Source: Opitutus terrae PB90-1
GTDB lineage: Bacteria; Verrucomicrobiota; Verrucomicrobiia; Opitutales; Opitutaceae
Assembly (NCBI RefSeq): GCF_000019965.1
Contig: NC_010571.1
Location: 1,612,001-1,676,000, forward strand
Length of the DNA: 64,000 nucleotides
Reading direction: 5' to 3'
The notes under the pieces are model-generated. The model saw only the letters and a program-made list of their open reading frames with translations, ran no database searches and was not told the origin of the DNA. Made by a program: the position numbers and the translations under genes. Each line of letters opens with the position of its first letter. Position 1 is the stretch's first letter. Positions 1 through 9,582 of the stretch are shown one piece after another.

Positions 1-1
1 G

Positions 2-688
2 GATGCGCCGGCCGACCGCTGGGCGCCGCGCGCACGCCTCGTCGAATCCTACGATGCCATTTTTGCCGACAAATCGATCAACCGGAAGCTCTGCGTCGAT
101 GCCGTCGAAGGAAAACTCTTCGGGCTCGGCAGTGAGGATTACGTCGTCGGCTCGCAGGAATTTTATTCGTCCTACGCGCAGTCACGCGATCTCGTGCTCT
201 GCCTCGATCTCGGGCATTATCATCCGACCGAGTCGGTCGCGGACAAGGTTTCCGCGCTGATGCAGTTCCACGATCGGATTCTCCTGCACACGTCGCGGCC
301 GATTCGCTGGGACAGCGATCACGTCGTCATCCTCGACGACTCCACGCGCAATCTCTTCCTCGAGATCGCGCGCGGCAACGCGTGGGATCGCGTCTTCGTC
401 GCGCTGGATTTCTTCGATGCGTCGATCAACCGGATCGCCGCGTACGTGATCGGCGCGCGCGCCACCCGGCAGGCGATTTTGCTCGGGCTGCTCGATCCCT
501 CGCAGCAGCTGCGCGAGGCCGAAACCGCCGGCCGGGGTCATGAGCGGCTCGCGCTGATGGAGCAGGCGAAAGCGCTGCCGTGGGGCGCCGTGTGGGACGA
601 ACTCTGCGTGCGCGACGACGTGCCCGCCCGCGCCGATTGGCTCGCCGCCGTCGCGCGCTATGAACGGGACGTGCTGGCGAAGCGGTAG
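2..688 (+). CDS. rhaA: L-rhamnose isomerase, C-terminal part (5' end outside window)
   Basis: Converts L-rhamnose to L-rhamnulose in the cytoplasm, the first step of phosphorylative rhamnose catabolism. The frame is open from base 2 and lacks a start, so the gene enters from the left; about 228 residues are present, roughly the last 55 percent of the usual 420. The reading GSEDYVVGSQEFY, LCLDLGHYHPTE, RPIRWDSDHVV and ALDFFDASINRIAAYVIG matches the conserved metal-site and substrate-site blocks of the RhaA family as I remember the E. coli protein. It ends shortly before the convergent class II aldolase gene, and the fused aldolase/dehydrogenase beyond that belongs to the same pathway. A rhamnulokinase is not in the window and probably lies upstream. 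Confidence 0.95.
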   Translation, partial: DAPADRWAPRARLVESYDAIFADKSINRKLCVDAVEGKLFGLGSEDYVVGSQEFYSSYAQSRDLVLCLDLGHYHPTESVADKVSALMQFHDRILLHTSRPIRWDSDHVVILDDSTRNLFLEIARGNAWDRVFVALDFFDASINRIAAYVIGARATRQAILLGLLDPSQQLREAETAGRGHERLALMEQAKALPWGAVWDELCVRDDVPARADWLAAVARYERDVLAKR

Positions 689-885
689 GATCGAACCACA
701 TCGCGTCCGTCGATATTCGCCCCAGTAGGCGATGGCCGGAGCGGACGAGGGGGGCGTCCGCGCTCCCGCGCACGCGTCGTCGCAAACGACGGGTGAAATT
801 TGTTTTTGCAGAGCCGCAGCTTGCTGCGTCCTCGCTGCGGCGATCGCCCTCAAGCGCATGGCCAGCGACGCCGCGCGACCGAGGC

Positions 886-905
886 GGCGTTTCCGGCGAA
901 ACGCC
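886..905. terminator. Weak hairpin between convergent genes
   Basis: GGCGTTT (886-892) and AAACGCC (899-905) form a 7-bp stem with a 6-base loop, between the end of the rhamnose isomerase gene and the end of the class II aldolase gene. There is no T tract on either side, so termination is only a guess from position. The rest of 689-914 shows no gene. Confidence 0.3.
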
Positions 906-914
906 GTGGCGCCG

Positions 915-2198
915 TCAGGGAATCTTGAACGCCTCGCGGAGCTCGTTGATCGCGCTATCGGGCATCTCCACGATGCCGCCGAGCGGACGAGCCAGCAGCA
1001 GGGCTTCGGCGGTGGCTTCGAGAACCTCGAGGCGATCGAAGGCTTCGAGCAGCGTCCGACCGACCACCAGCGCGCCTTCGTTCGCGATCAGCACGACGGG
1101 GCGCTTCGTCGCGGAAACCTCCGTCGCCAGCACGGCGGCATCCTCGACGATCCGCCGGAAGGGAAGTTCGGGCACGTCGTTGAGGACAACGTAGCTTTCC
1201 GGAATCGTGTGGGTGCTGAGCGGCACGTCCGTCACGCAGAAGGCCGAGGCGTGCGCCGGCTGGGCGTTGATGATGGCGCCGATCTCCGGGTGGCGGGCGT
1301 AGATCTCGGCGTGCAGCCGGGCCGCACGGCTCGGTTGCTGGCCGGCAGGGCAGGCATCCCCGCGCACGCGCACGATTCTGGGTGGCTGCAGTTCGAGCCG
1401 GTCGCGCCGGCGCGGCGTGATCAGGAACTCTCCCTGCGCGAGTCGCGCGGAGAACGCGCCGGCCGTGCTGATCAGCAGCCGCTGCTGGTAGGCACGCTGC
1501 ACGAACCGGCAGATTTGATTCCGCAGGTCCTTCTCTTCGTTGCTTGGCGGCGCGATCGGCAGATCGCGAAACTGCGGCATCGTGTCGATGGCCAGCGTTT
1601 CGGGCGGAAGCACGCGAACCGGACCCAGCGAGGCGGCGCGAAGCAATGTCTGCGCGGCAAACTCGAGCGTCTCGAATCGCTGGAACGCATCGCGGAGATC
1701 GCGGCCGCCGATCACCACGCCATGGTTTTCCAGCAGCACGCAATCCGCACCGGCCGCAAACGTCGCCGCAATCTTGTCGCCCAACGCCTGAGTGCCGGGA
1801 CATGCGTAAGGGGCGAGCGCGACCCGGCCGCAGACGGCGTGCACGTGCGATTGCACGCGCGTGTCGGGCAGCTGGCGGCAAATCGAGAACGCCACGAGCG
1901 CGCCCGGGTGCGCGTGGACAATCGCCTTGATGTCGGGCCGGCGGCGGTAGATCTCGCGGTGAAACGGAAACTCGGACGAGGGCGGATGCGTGCCTTCGCG
2001 GCGATCGTCAGGCAGGACGCGCACGATGTCGGCGGGCGTGAGCGCGCCCTTGTCCACGCGCGCCGGCGTGATCCAGATGCTGCCGTCCGGATCGCGGATC
2101 GAGAGATTCCCGCCGGACGTGGTGGTCATCCGATAGCGGTAGATCCGCTGCATGGTGGCGACGAGTTCGTCGCGAGGATGGAGCCAGGCGGAGTCCAT
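915..2198 (-). CDS. Tandem class II aldolase/adducin protein, second domain degenerate
   Basis: 427 residues made of two class II aldolase/adducin domains. Domain 1 (about 8-195) has what the family needs: the phosphate-binding SGGN at 28-31, Glu76 in SSEF, zinc ligands His95 and His97 in VHAH, and His159 in ENHG. Domain 2 (about 225-425) keeps the fold pattern but reads STAGAFS, INAQ (310-313) in place of HAH, and NEGA (373-376) in place of NHG, so it probably binds no metal. Family members cleave or epimerise sugar phosphates such as fuculose-1-phosphate or rhamnulose-1-phosphate. Lying between rhamnose genes, it may act on a deoxy-sugar phosphate, but the substrate is not shown. The convergent neighbour is the isomerase; a palindrome sits about 100 bp upstream of the start. 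Confidence 0.85.
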   Translation of the reverse strand: MDSAWLHPRDELVATMQRIYRYRMTTTSGGNLSIRDPDGSIWITPARVDKGALTPADIVRVLPDDRREGTHPPSSEFPFHREIYRRRPDIKAIVHAHPGALVAFSICRQLPDTRVQSHVHAVCGRVALAPYACPGTQALGDKIAATFAAGADCVLLENHGVVIGGRDLRDAFQRFETLEFAAQTLLRAASLGPVRVLPPETLAIDTMPQFRDLPIAPPSNEEKDLRNQICRFVQRAYQQRLLISTAGAFSARLAQGEFLITPRRRDRLELQPPRIVRVRGDACPAGQQPSRAARLHAEIYARHPEIGAIINAQPAHASAFCVTDVPLSTHTIPESYVVLNDVPELPFRRIVEDAAVLATEVSATKRPVVLIANEGALVVGRTLLEAFDRLEVLEATAEALLLARPLGGIVEMPDSAINELREAFKIP

Positions 2199-2290
2199 GC
2201 GGCAAGTGAGCGCGTGGGCCGCAGCGGCGTCAAGGAGCGCCCGCGCACAATTCTTCCGCTTCCGCCCGCCTTGGCTCGACCAGGAAAAGC

Positions 2291-2307
2291 GTCACGAATT
2301 ACGTGAC
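2291..2307. promoter_or_regulatory. Palindromic candidate operator, core ACGAATTACGT
   Basis: GTCACGAATTACGTGAC is symmetrical apart from one pair. Its centre (2299) lies about 100 bp upstream of the class II aldolase start at 2198. The same core (ACGNATTNCGT) recurs at 10403-10413, 10543-10553 and 26311-26321, three of the four at a similar distance from a minus-strand start. This and the 26311 copy are both followed on the plus strand by GTGACACTTT or a near match. Confidence 0.45.
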
Positions 2308-2348
2308 ACTTTCTCTGTTGTGACCGCTGGGGGCGGGTGGGGCGCTGG

Positions 2349-2477
2349 GCTAGCCCGGAAATTTCATGAACAGGAGGGAAGCTCAGTCCGAAATTTCCGT
2401 CCGCGGCGGAGCGACCTTGTCGCGGCTAGCCCCGACAGAGTCGGCCCTGAGGGCGGATGTTTCATGAAATATCCGGG

Positions 2478-2482
<5 letters not shown>
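2349..2482. repeat. 134-bp element with 22-bp terminal inverted repeats
   Basis: Bases 2349-2370 (GCTAGCCCGGAAATTTCATG then AA) and 2461-2482 are reverse complements in 21 of 22 positions. The 90 bases between encode nothing recognisable. This is the architecture of a MITE or paired REP element. The right arm contains the TAG stop of the aldolase/dehydrogenase gene (2478-2480), so the element abuts or has captured the end of that gene. The rest of 2199-2477 holds only the palindrome at 2291. Confidence 0.75.
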
Positions 2483-4667
<2,185 letters not shown>

Positions 4668-4755
4668 GCGTGGAAAGGAAGGCGCAGCGGGGGCTGCCGG
4701 GGGGAGTTCAACGTTGTCAGGATATGAGCGGAAGCAATCGTAAAAGAGCAGCGGC

Positions 4756-4884
4756 CAGAGTCTGGAGTCCAGAGCTGAGAGCCTAGAGCCCAAGGCGGAA
4801 ACTCCGATGCGCGTGCACGCGATCTCCAGCGTCGGACAGTGGTATTGACCGGGCTCTCAGCGCTTGGCTCCCGGCTCTGGACTC
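4756..4884. repeat. GAGAGC-type purine repeat, two copies in opposite orientation
   Basis: Around 4756-4797 the plus strand reads a degenerate purine-rich repeat (AGAGTCTGGAGTCCAGAGCT, then GAGAGCCTAGAGCC). At about 4851-4884 a related copy appears on the opposite strand (GGCTCTCAGCGCTTGG, CGGCTCTGGACTCA). The two could pair as a long imperfect hairpin between the MFS gene end and the aldolase/dehydrogenase start. Related copies: 9517, 14268 and 24119. Confidence 0.6.
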
Positions 4885-4893
4885 ATCACGGCA

Positions 4894-6066
4894 CTAGCTC
4901 AGCCGGTTGAGCCAGCGGATCGCGAAGGCGAGCGCGATCAAGCCGGTGACGATCATCCAAGGGATGCCTTCCAGCGAAAATTCCGCGACCGAACCGGCGA
5001 GCGCGGGCATGACCGCGCCGCCGATGCTGGCGGCGCCGGACTGGCGGCCGATCACGGTTTGCACCGACTCCGGGGCGAAGCGTCGCGGTACTTCATGCAT
5101 CAGGCAGGGGTAGACCGGCGCGAAGCCGAGCCCCAGCAGGATGAGCGCGAGCGCGGCGAGCGGCGGGGTGGAGGCGACGAGGAAGAGCAACGCGCCGACG
5201 GCGGCGAGCCCGAGGCCCCAGGCGATGAGCCGGCGGTTGCCGTGTTTCTCCACCACGAACCCGACAAAAATCCGGCCGGCGGTGATCGCGCCGTAGAACG
5301 CACTTGCGCAGAGCCCGGCAGTCTCCACCGCGAACCCGCGGCCGACGGCGAGGATGGAGCCGGCCCAAAGCCCGGCCGTGCCTTCGGCGGCGACGTAGAG
5401 TGCGAAGATCACCGCCGAGAGCCAGCCGGCGCGCGAGTTGGCGTGCAGCGTGGGGATCGCGCGGTCGGCCCGGCCGGCGGAGGTGGCGAACGATCGCTCC
5501 GGAACCGCGTTCCAGAGCGAGAAAGAAAGCAGGAACACCAGCGCGAGCGAGAACTGCGCGGTGCCCAGCCAGGCGAACCCCGTCCGCCAACTGCCGGCCG
5601 TCGTCAACGCCCGGGCCATCAACAAAGGCCCGCACGTCGCTCCGATTCCCCAACAGGCGTGCAGCCAGTTCATGTGGCGGCCGGTGTAGTGCCGCGCGAC
5701 GTAGCCGTTCAGCCCCGCGTCGACGGCCCCTGCGCCCAGCCCCAGCGGGACGACCGCGAGCAGGAGCCAGCCAAAATTGGGAGCGTGGGAAAACAGCATC
5801 ATCCCCGAGGCCGTCAGCACGCAGCTGACGAGCATCACGGGCCCCGTCCTGAACCGGGCGATGATCCGGCCGCTGGAGAATCCCGAGAACGCGGTGAGCA
5901 GGAGCCCGACGACGCCGAGCACGCCGGCGAGGCCGATCGGCAGCGCGAGCGTGCGGTGCATCTGCGGCCACGCGACGCCCAGCGTGCCGTCGGGCAGCCC
6001 CAGACTGATGTAGCCGAGATAGATGATCGGCAGGAGGAGCAATGAGGCGCGCGCAGCGGAGAGCAC
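4894..6066 (-). CDS. MFS transporter, possibly for a sugar
   Basis: 390 residues with about twelve hydrophobic segments. The first helix and loop read YLGYISLGLPDGTLGVAWPQ, the pattern of a major facilitator branch that includes fucose-permease-like and YbjJ-like proteins. The break at about 190-215 (NAVPERSFATSAGRADRAIP) fits the central cytoplasmic loop between the two six-helix halves. It follows the rhamnose aldolase/dehydrogenase on the same strand, about 225 bp away, which suggests inner-membrane uptake of rhamnose or a related sugar. That is inference from location; no substrate residue was identified. Confidence 0.8.
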   Translation of the reverse strand: MLSAARASLLLLPIIYLGYISLGLPDGTLGVAWPQMHRTLALPIGLAGVLGVVGLLLTAFSGFSSGRIIARFRTGPVMLVSCVLTASGMMLFSHAPNFGWLLLAVVPLGLGAGAVDAGLNGYVARHYTGRHMNWLHACWGIGATCGPLLMARALTTAGSWRTGFAWLGTAQFSLALVFLLSFSLWNAVPERSFATSAGRADRAIPTLHANSRAGWLSAVIFALYVAAEGTAGLWAGSILAVGRGFAVETAGLCASAFYGAITAGRIFVGFVVEKHGNRRLIAWGLGLAAVGALLFLVASTPPLAALALILLGLGFAPVYPCLMHEVPRRFAPESVQTVIGRQSGAASIGGAVMPALAGSVAEFSLEGIPWMIVTGLIALAFAIRWLNRLS

Positions 6067-6182
6067 GCCGAACGATTGAGCAGAAAATCACGACGGAGCA
6101 ATGTTCGGCCGCGGAAGGTCGCCACGGCGCCGCGTTGCGCCGGGGCAGAGCGCCCAGGACGCGTAAGACACGGGTTTAATGG

Positions 6183-6203
6183 TTAAGTCATTGCTTAATT
6201 AAG
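6183..6203. promoter_or_regulatory. AT-rich inverted repeats, candidate ArsR-type operator
   Basis: TTAAG (6183-6187) and CTTAA (6194-6198) form an inverted repeat with six bases between, and CTTAATTAAG (6194-6203) is a perfect palindrome sharing the second arm. This AT-rich island in GC-rich DNA ends 20 bp before the ArsR-family gene. ArsR/SmtB repressors commonly autoregulate at such sites; the assignment is inference. Confidence 0.5.
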
Positions 6204-6223
6204 AAATCACTTCACGGTGCGGC

Positions 6224-6541
6224 ATGGAAACGCTCACGGCCCTGGCCGACCCGACCCGCCGCCGGATTGTCGAACTGCTCGCGCAGCGCGACCGCACGGC
6301 GGGAGAGATTGTGGAGGAGTTCGACCTGACGCCGCCGGCGATCTCGCAACACCTGAAAGTGCTCCGGGAAGTGGGGCTCGTGAAGGTGCGCGCGGACGGT
6401 CAGCGGCGAATTCATTCCCTCGAGGTGCAAGGCCTCGAGGAGATCGAGCGCTGGCTCGAACGCACCCGCGGTGCCTGGAGCCGGCGGCTGGATGCCTTGG
6501 AGCGCGAACTGCGAAAGGAAACACACCGAACCCGAACATGA
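6224..6541 (+). CDS. ArsR/SmtB-family repressor
   Basis: 105 residues, the usual length for this family. The opening ALADPTRRRIVELLA (6-20) and the helix-turn-helix TAGEIVEEFDLTPPAISQHL (25-44) followed by the wing VKVRADGQRRIHSL are standard. No ELCVCDL-type metal motif is present, so it is not an obvious metal sensor and fits the subgroup paired with AHSA1-type partner genes. Its TGA overlaps the ATG of the next gene (ATGA), so the two are translationally coupled. AT-rich inverted repeats lie just upstream. Confidence 0.9.
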   Translation: METLTALADPTRRRIVELLAQRDRTAGEIVEEFDLTPPAISQHLKVLREVGLVKVRADGQRRIHSLEVQGLEEIERWLERTRGAWSRRLDALERELRKETHRTRT

Positions 6542-7107
6542 AAACCGACACCTTGAATCAATATGGCGAGTTAACCGGTCCCGGCGAAGTGCGCTTCGTG
6601 CGGTTGCTGCCCGGACCCATCGAGCGCGTCTGGACGTATCTGACCGATCCGGAGAAGCGTGCGACTTGGTTGGCGGGCGGCCCGATGGAGCTGCGCGTGG
6701 GCGGCCGCGTCGAGCTGCTATTCCGGCATCGCAACCTGTCGCCCGACGAAACGCCGCCGGAAAAATACCGCGAGGCGCACGAAGCGGGGATGACGATGGA
6801 GGGGCGGATCACCGCGATCGAACCGCCGCGGCTGCTGAGCTACACGTGGGAAGGGGAGGGGCCGGGCGACGAGTCCGAGGTGCGCTTCGAGCTTACGCCG
6901 AAGGGCGAGCAAGTGCAGCTGTTGCTGACGCATCGCAAGCTGCGGCGGCCGCAGGGCGTGGCGAACGTCGGCGGCGGCTGGCATCTGCATCTGGCCTTTC
7001 TCGCCGCGCGGCTCGAAGGCACCACGCCGCCGGCGTTCTGGGCGAGATTCGCCGAGCTCGAGCCGGAATACCGGCAGCGCGTGGAAGCGCAACTGGCCGC
7101 GAAGTAG
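6538..7107 (+). CDS. SRPBCC/AHSA1-domain protein
   Basis: 189 residues. RFVRLLPGPIERVWTYLTDPEKRATWLAGGP (19-49) and the later LLSYTWEG and GWHLHLAFLAARLEG are the usual blocks of the activator-of-Hsp90-ATPase (START-like) fold, a cup that binds small hydrophobic ligands. Its start overlaps the ArsR gene stop by four bases. ArsR/AHSA1 pairs are common and often act on stress or unknown ligands. Biochemical function is unknown. Confidence 0.88.
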   Translation: MKTDTLNQYGELTGPGEVRFVRLLPGPIERVWTYLTDPEKRATWLAGGPMELRVGGRVELLFRHRNLSPDETPPEKYREAHEAGMTMEGRITAIEPPRLLSYTWEGEGPGDESEVRFELTPKGEQVQLLLTHRKLRRPQGVANVGGGWHLHLAFLAARLEGTTPPAFWARFAELEPEYRQRVEAQLAAK

Positions 7108-7118
7108 GCGGACGCGCA

Positions 7119-7166
7119 GGCCGGCCCGACGGGGCCGGCCTCAACCGCGCGCGAGAATTTCTCGCG
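7119..7166. terminator. Two GC hairpins after the ArsR-SRPBCC pair
   Basis: GGCCGGCCC (7119-7127) pairs with GGGCCGGCC (7132-7140), a 9-bp stem. CGCGAGAA (7150-7157) pairs with TTCTCGCG (7159-7166) around one base. Neither has a T tract. They follow the SRPBCC stop by 12 and 43 bp and may end transcription or protect the 3' end. Confidence 0.4.
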
Positions 7167-7217
7167 GCGTGCATCGAGACTCGCGCTGCCCTCGCCGGCG
7201 CGCACAATCGCCGGCTC

Positions 7218-7772
7218 GTGAATCCCAGCATCAGCATCCGGCGGTGCCAGCCCGGGGACGAGACGGCGCTGTCCCTCGTGGCTCAGGCGGCGTTTCTTGA
7301 GGCGTTTGTGGGCGTGATCGATGGCGGAGACATTGTGCAGCACTGCCTGCGGCAGCACTCCGTTGAGAAATACGCCCACTACCTGCACGATCCGCACACC
7401 GCGGTGTGGATTGCCGAAGCGGCGCCTGGCGCCGCGCCGGTGGGTTATCTTGTGCTGACCACGCCCGACCTGCCGCTGCCGGATCTCGATGCCCGGGATC
7501 TGGAGGTGAAGCGCGTGTATCTGCTGCACCGGTTTCAGCGCGGCGGGATCGGAGCGCGGTTGATGGAGGCGGCGCGGGCGCATGCGCGCAGCGTGGGCAC
7601 CCCGCGGCTACTGCTGGGCGTATACTCGAAAAACGATGCGGCGGTGGGCTTTTATGAGCGGCTGGGTTACGCGAAAGTCGGCACGCGCTCGTTCCACGTC
7701 GGCTCCGGCACGTATCACGATTTCATTTTCGCGCTGCCGGTGAACGTCGCGGCGTCGAGCGGCGGGACCTAG
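7218..7772 (+). CDS. GNAT-family N-acetyltransferase
   Basis: 184 residues from a GTG start, where SISIRRCQPGDE opens the fold. The acetyl-CoA loop is VKRVYLLHRFQRGGIGARLM (98-117), with the QxxGxG/A pattern, followed by LLLGVYSKNDAAVGFYERLG (131-150), the typical final helix of motif B. Family members transfer acetyl groups from acetyl-CoA to amines; the substrate here is not predictable. It converges with the next gene, whose end is only 5 bp away. Confidence 0.88.
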   Translation: MNPSISIRRCQPGDETALSLVAQAAFLEAFVGVIDGGDIVQHCLRQHSVEKYAHYLHDPHTAVWIAEAAPGAAPVGYLVLTTPDLPLPDLDARDLEVKRVYLLHRFQRGGIGARLMEAARAHARSVGTPRLLLGVYSKNDAAVGFYERLGYAKVGTRSFHVGSGTYHDFIFALPVNVAASSGGT

Positions 7773-7777
7773 TCGCA

Positions 7778-8512
7778 TCAGGCGGCGCTTTGCCGCCAGG
7801 CTCTCTCGCGTGCGGATACGGGCGACGTGGTCGTCTCGGGCGGCTGCAGGCCGAAATGCGTCAGGAGCGCCTCGCACCCCGCGGCAGTGATGGCGAGGAC
7901 GCGCGTGCCGGCCCGGCGTTGCAGCCAGCCTGAGTCGAGCATGCGTTGCGCGAGCGCGGCCCCCAAAGCGCCGCCGAGGTGTTCCCGTCGTTCGCTCCAG
8001 TCGAGGCAGGCGTAGGCGAAGCGGCGCCGCGAGTTCCGCAGCGCATCCAAATCGAGGCCGAACGTTTCGAACCAGCGCGCCCCGCGCCGGGTGACCACGA
8101 AGTTGTCCCGATCGGCCGCGAGCAGTTTTCGCTCGAGCAGCGCGCGCGTGACTTCCGTGCCGAGCCAACCCGCGAGATGGTCGTAACAGAGCCGAGCCCA
8201 CTGCGCCGGCGCGCGTGCGCGGTCGACGCTGGTGGGCGAGGGAGCGAGCACCATCAGCGACTCGATGCACCGGGCGACCAGCGGCGAAGCGAGCCGGAAA
8301 TACTTGTGCCGTCCCTGGGCGCGTACCTGAACCAAGGCCTCGGCGAGCAACAAGCGCAGGTGCGTGGTCCCGGTGGCAGGCGTCACCCCGGCGCCGTAAG
8401 CGAGTTCCTTGGCCGTCAACGCCCGCCCCTCCATCAACAAAGCCAGCATCCGCAGCCGCGTGGGTTCGCCGATCGTTCGCGCCAGCCGGCCCAGGTCGGG
8501 TTCTGCATTCAT
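7778..8512 (-). CDS. ArsR-like winged-helix regulator, long form
   Basis: 244 residues, about twice the classical ArsR size. The N-terminal winged helix (about 8-75) reads LARTIGEPTRLRMLALLMEG, then TAKELAYGAGVTPATGTTHL and GRHKYFRL, a clear ArsR-type helix-turn-helix and wing. The remaining 165 residues lack a motif I know; they include a short Cys-containing stretch (RRFAYACLDWSERREHL) seen in long ArsR-like regulators. The gene is divergent from the ACT-OsmC pair and shares a 106-bp region with nested palindromes, so it may control that pair and itself. Confidence 0.82.
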   Translation of the reverse strand: MNAEPDLGRLARTIGEPTRLRMLALLMEGRALTAKELAYGAGVTPATGTTHLRLLLAEALVQVRAQGRHKYFRLASPLVARCIESLMVLAPSPTSVDRARAPAQWARLCYDHLAGWLGTEVTRALLERKLLAADRDNFVVTRRGARWFETFGLDLDALRNSRRRFAYACLDWSERREHLGGALGAALAQRMLDSGWLQRRAGTRVLAITAAGCEALLTHFGLQPPETTTSPVSARERAWRQSAA

Positions 8513-8532
8513 GCTTCGACGGTCATCGAACT

Positions 8533-8570
8533 GACGGTGCCTGACAAATCAGTGACAGGGAAACACCGTC
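8533..8570. promoter_or_regulatory. Nested palindromes in a divergent promoter region
   Basis: GACGGTG (8533-8539) and CACCGTC (8564-8570) are perfect inverted repeats. Inside them CCTGACA (8540-8546) and TGACAGG (8553-8559) form a second, 6-of-7 inverted repeat. The site lies between the long ArsR-like gene and the ACT-domain gene, starting about 20 bp before the former. Confidence 0.45.
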
Positions 8571-8618
8571 GCTTCCGGTCGACCGCACGACCGCGATCTG
8601 CTCTCACTGCCGAACACG

Positions 8619-9047
8619 ATGAAAGATTTGACCCTCCTCCTGCCGAACCGACCGGGCGCGCTGGCCGAAATGGGCGAGGCGCTCGGGCGTGCAGGCGTCA
8701 GCCTCGAGGGCGGCGGGGTGTTTGTGGTGAACGGCGAGGGCGTCGCGCACTTCCTGGTCGCCGACGGCGAGCGGGCCCGAAGTGCACTCGCTGCGGCGGG
8801 GCTGCGGGTGATGGCGGTGAAGGACGTGCTGGTTCAACGGTTGCGGCAGGATCAGCCGGGACAGTTGGGGAAGTTCACCCGCCGGCTGGCGGATGCCGGG
8901 ATAAACATCGAGGTGCAGTACAGCGATCATGCGCACCAACTCGTCCTCGTGGTGGATGACATGAAAAAGGCGAGGGCCGTGTCCGACGCCTGGATGCAGG
9001 AAATGTTCGGATCGGCGACGCTGAGCGAATCAACCTCTCTGCCATGA
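8619..9047 (+). CDS. Tandem ACT-domain protein
   Basis: 142 residues made of two ACT domains. The first opens MKDLTLLLPNRPGALAEMGEAL, the typical strand-loop-helix for small ligand binding; the second (about 72-135) contains QPGQLGKFTRRLADAGINIE. Such free-standing double-ACT proteins bind amino acids or related ligands and lack a catalytic domain. The last four bases overlap the OsmC gene start (ATGA), so the two are co-translated. Its ligand is unknown. Confidence 0.85.
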   Translation: MKDLTLLLPNRPGALAEMGEALGRAGVSLEGGGVFVVNGEGVAHFLVADGERARSALAAAGLRVMAVKDVLVQRLRQDQPGQLGKFTRRLADAGINIEVQYSDHAHQLVLVVDDMKKARAVSDAWMQEMFGSATLSESTSLP

Positions 9048-9541
9048 AACGACACGTCTACGAGGTTCAGATGGAATGGACGGGCAACGACGGTGAGGGC
9101 ACCAAGACCTACCGCAGCTACCGGCGGGACCACGTCATCACCGTGGCGGGCAAGCCGCCCTTGGCGGGATCGAGCGATCCGGCGTTTCGCGGTGATCCCA
9201 GTCGCTATAGTCCGGAGGATCTGCTCGTCGCGAGCCTGTCGTCCTGCCACCTGTTGTGGTATCTGCACCTGTGCGCGGTGAACCAGATCGTGGTCACGGC
9301 TTATCATGACGTGGCCGAGGGGGTGATGCAGGAGAGGGAGGATGGTTCGGGCGCGTTTGCCGAGGTGGTGCTGCGACCGGCGGTGACGATCGCCGCGGGC
9401 GGAGACGTGGCAAAAGCGCACGCGCTGCATGACGAGGCGCACCGGTTCTGTTTCATCGCGAACTCGGTGAACTTTCCGGTGCGGTGCGAGCCGGAGATTG
9501 TTGCGGAGGGCGGCAGCCCAGAGTCTCAAGCTGAGAGCTGA
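9044..9541 (+). CDS. OsmC-family peroxidase-like protein
   Basis: 165 residues. Two cysteines occupy the expected OsmC positions: Cys68 in LSSCHLLWYL and Cys136 in HRFCFIAN. SPEDLLVASLSSC is the family signature. OsmC/Ohr proteins reduce organic hydroperoxides by a dithiol mechanism in the cytoplasm. The protein ends with GSPESQAES, encoded by the start of a purine-rich repeat that also provides the stop, so the native end may have been replaced. It is translationally coupled to the ACT-domain gene. Confidence 0.88.
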   Translation: MKRHVYEVQMEWTGNDGEGTKTYRSYRRDHVITVAGKPPLAGSSDPAFRGDPSRYSPEDLLVASLSSCHLLWYLHLCAVNQIVVTAYHDVAEGVMQEREDGSGAFAEVVLRPAVTIAAGGDVAKAHALHDEAHRFCFIANSVNFPVRCEPEIVAEGGSPESQAES

Positions 9542-9558
9542 GAGTCTAGAGCGGAGCA
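9517..9558. repeat. GAGAGC-type purine repeat overlapping the osmC-like stop
   Basis: The plus strand reads AGAGTCTCAAGCTGAGAGCT then GAGAGTCTAGAGCGGAG. The TGA ending the OsmC-family gene is inside the repeat. Same family as 4756, 14268 and 24119. Confidence 0.6.
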
Positions 9559-9582
9559 GGCGCGAGGTGATGGCGCGGCCGA

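Noticed and set aside
732-2306. 524-codon plus-strand frame
   Set aside because: Opposite the tandem aldolase, which has clear family motifs. Composition is of shadow type.
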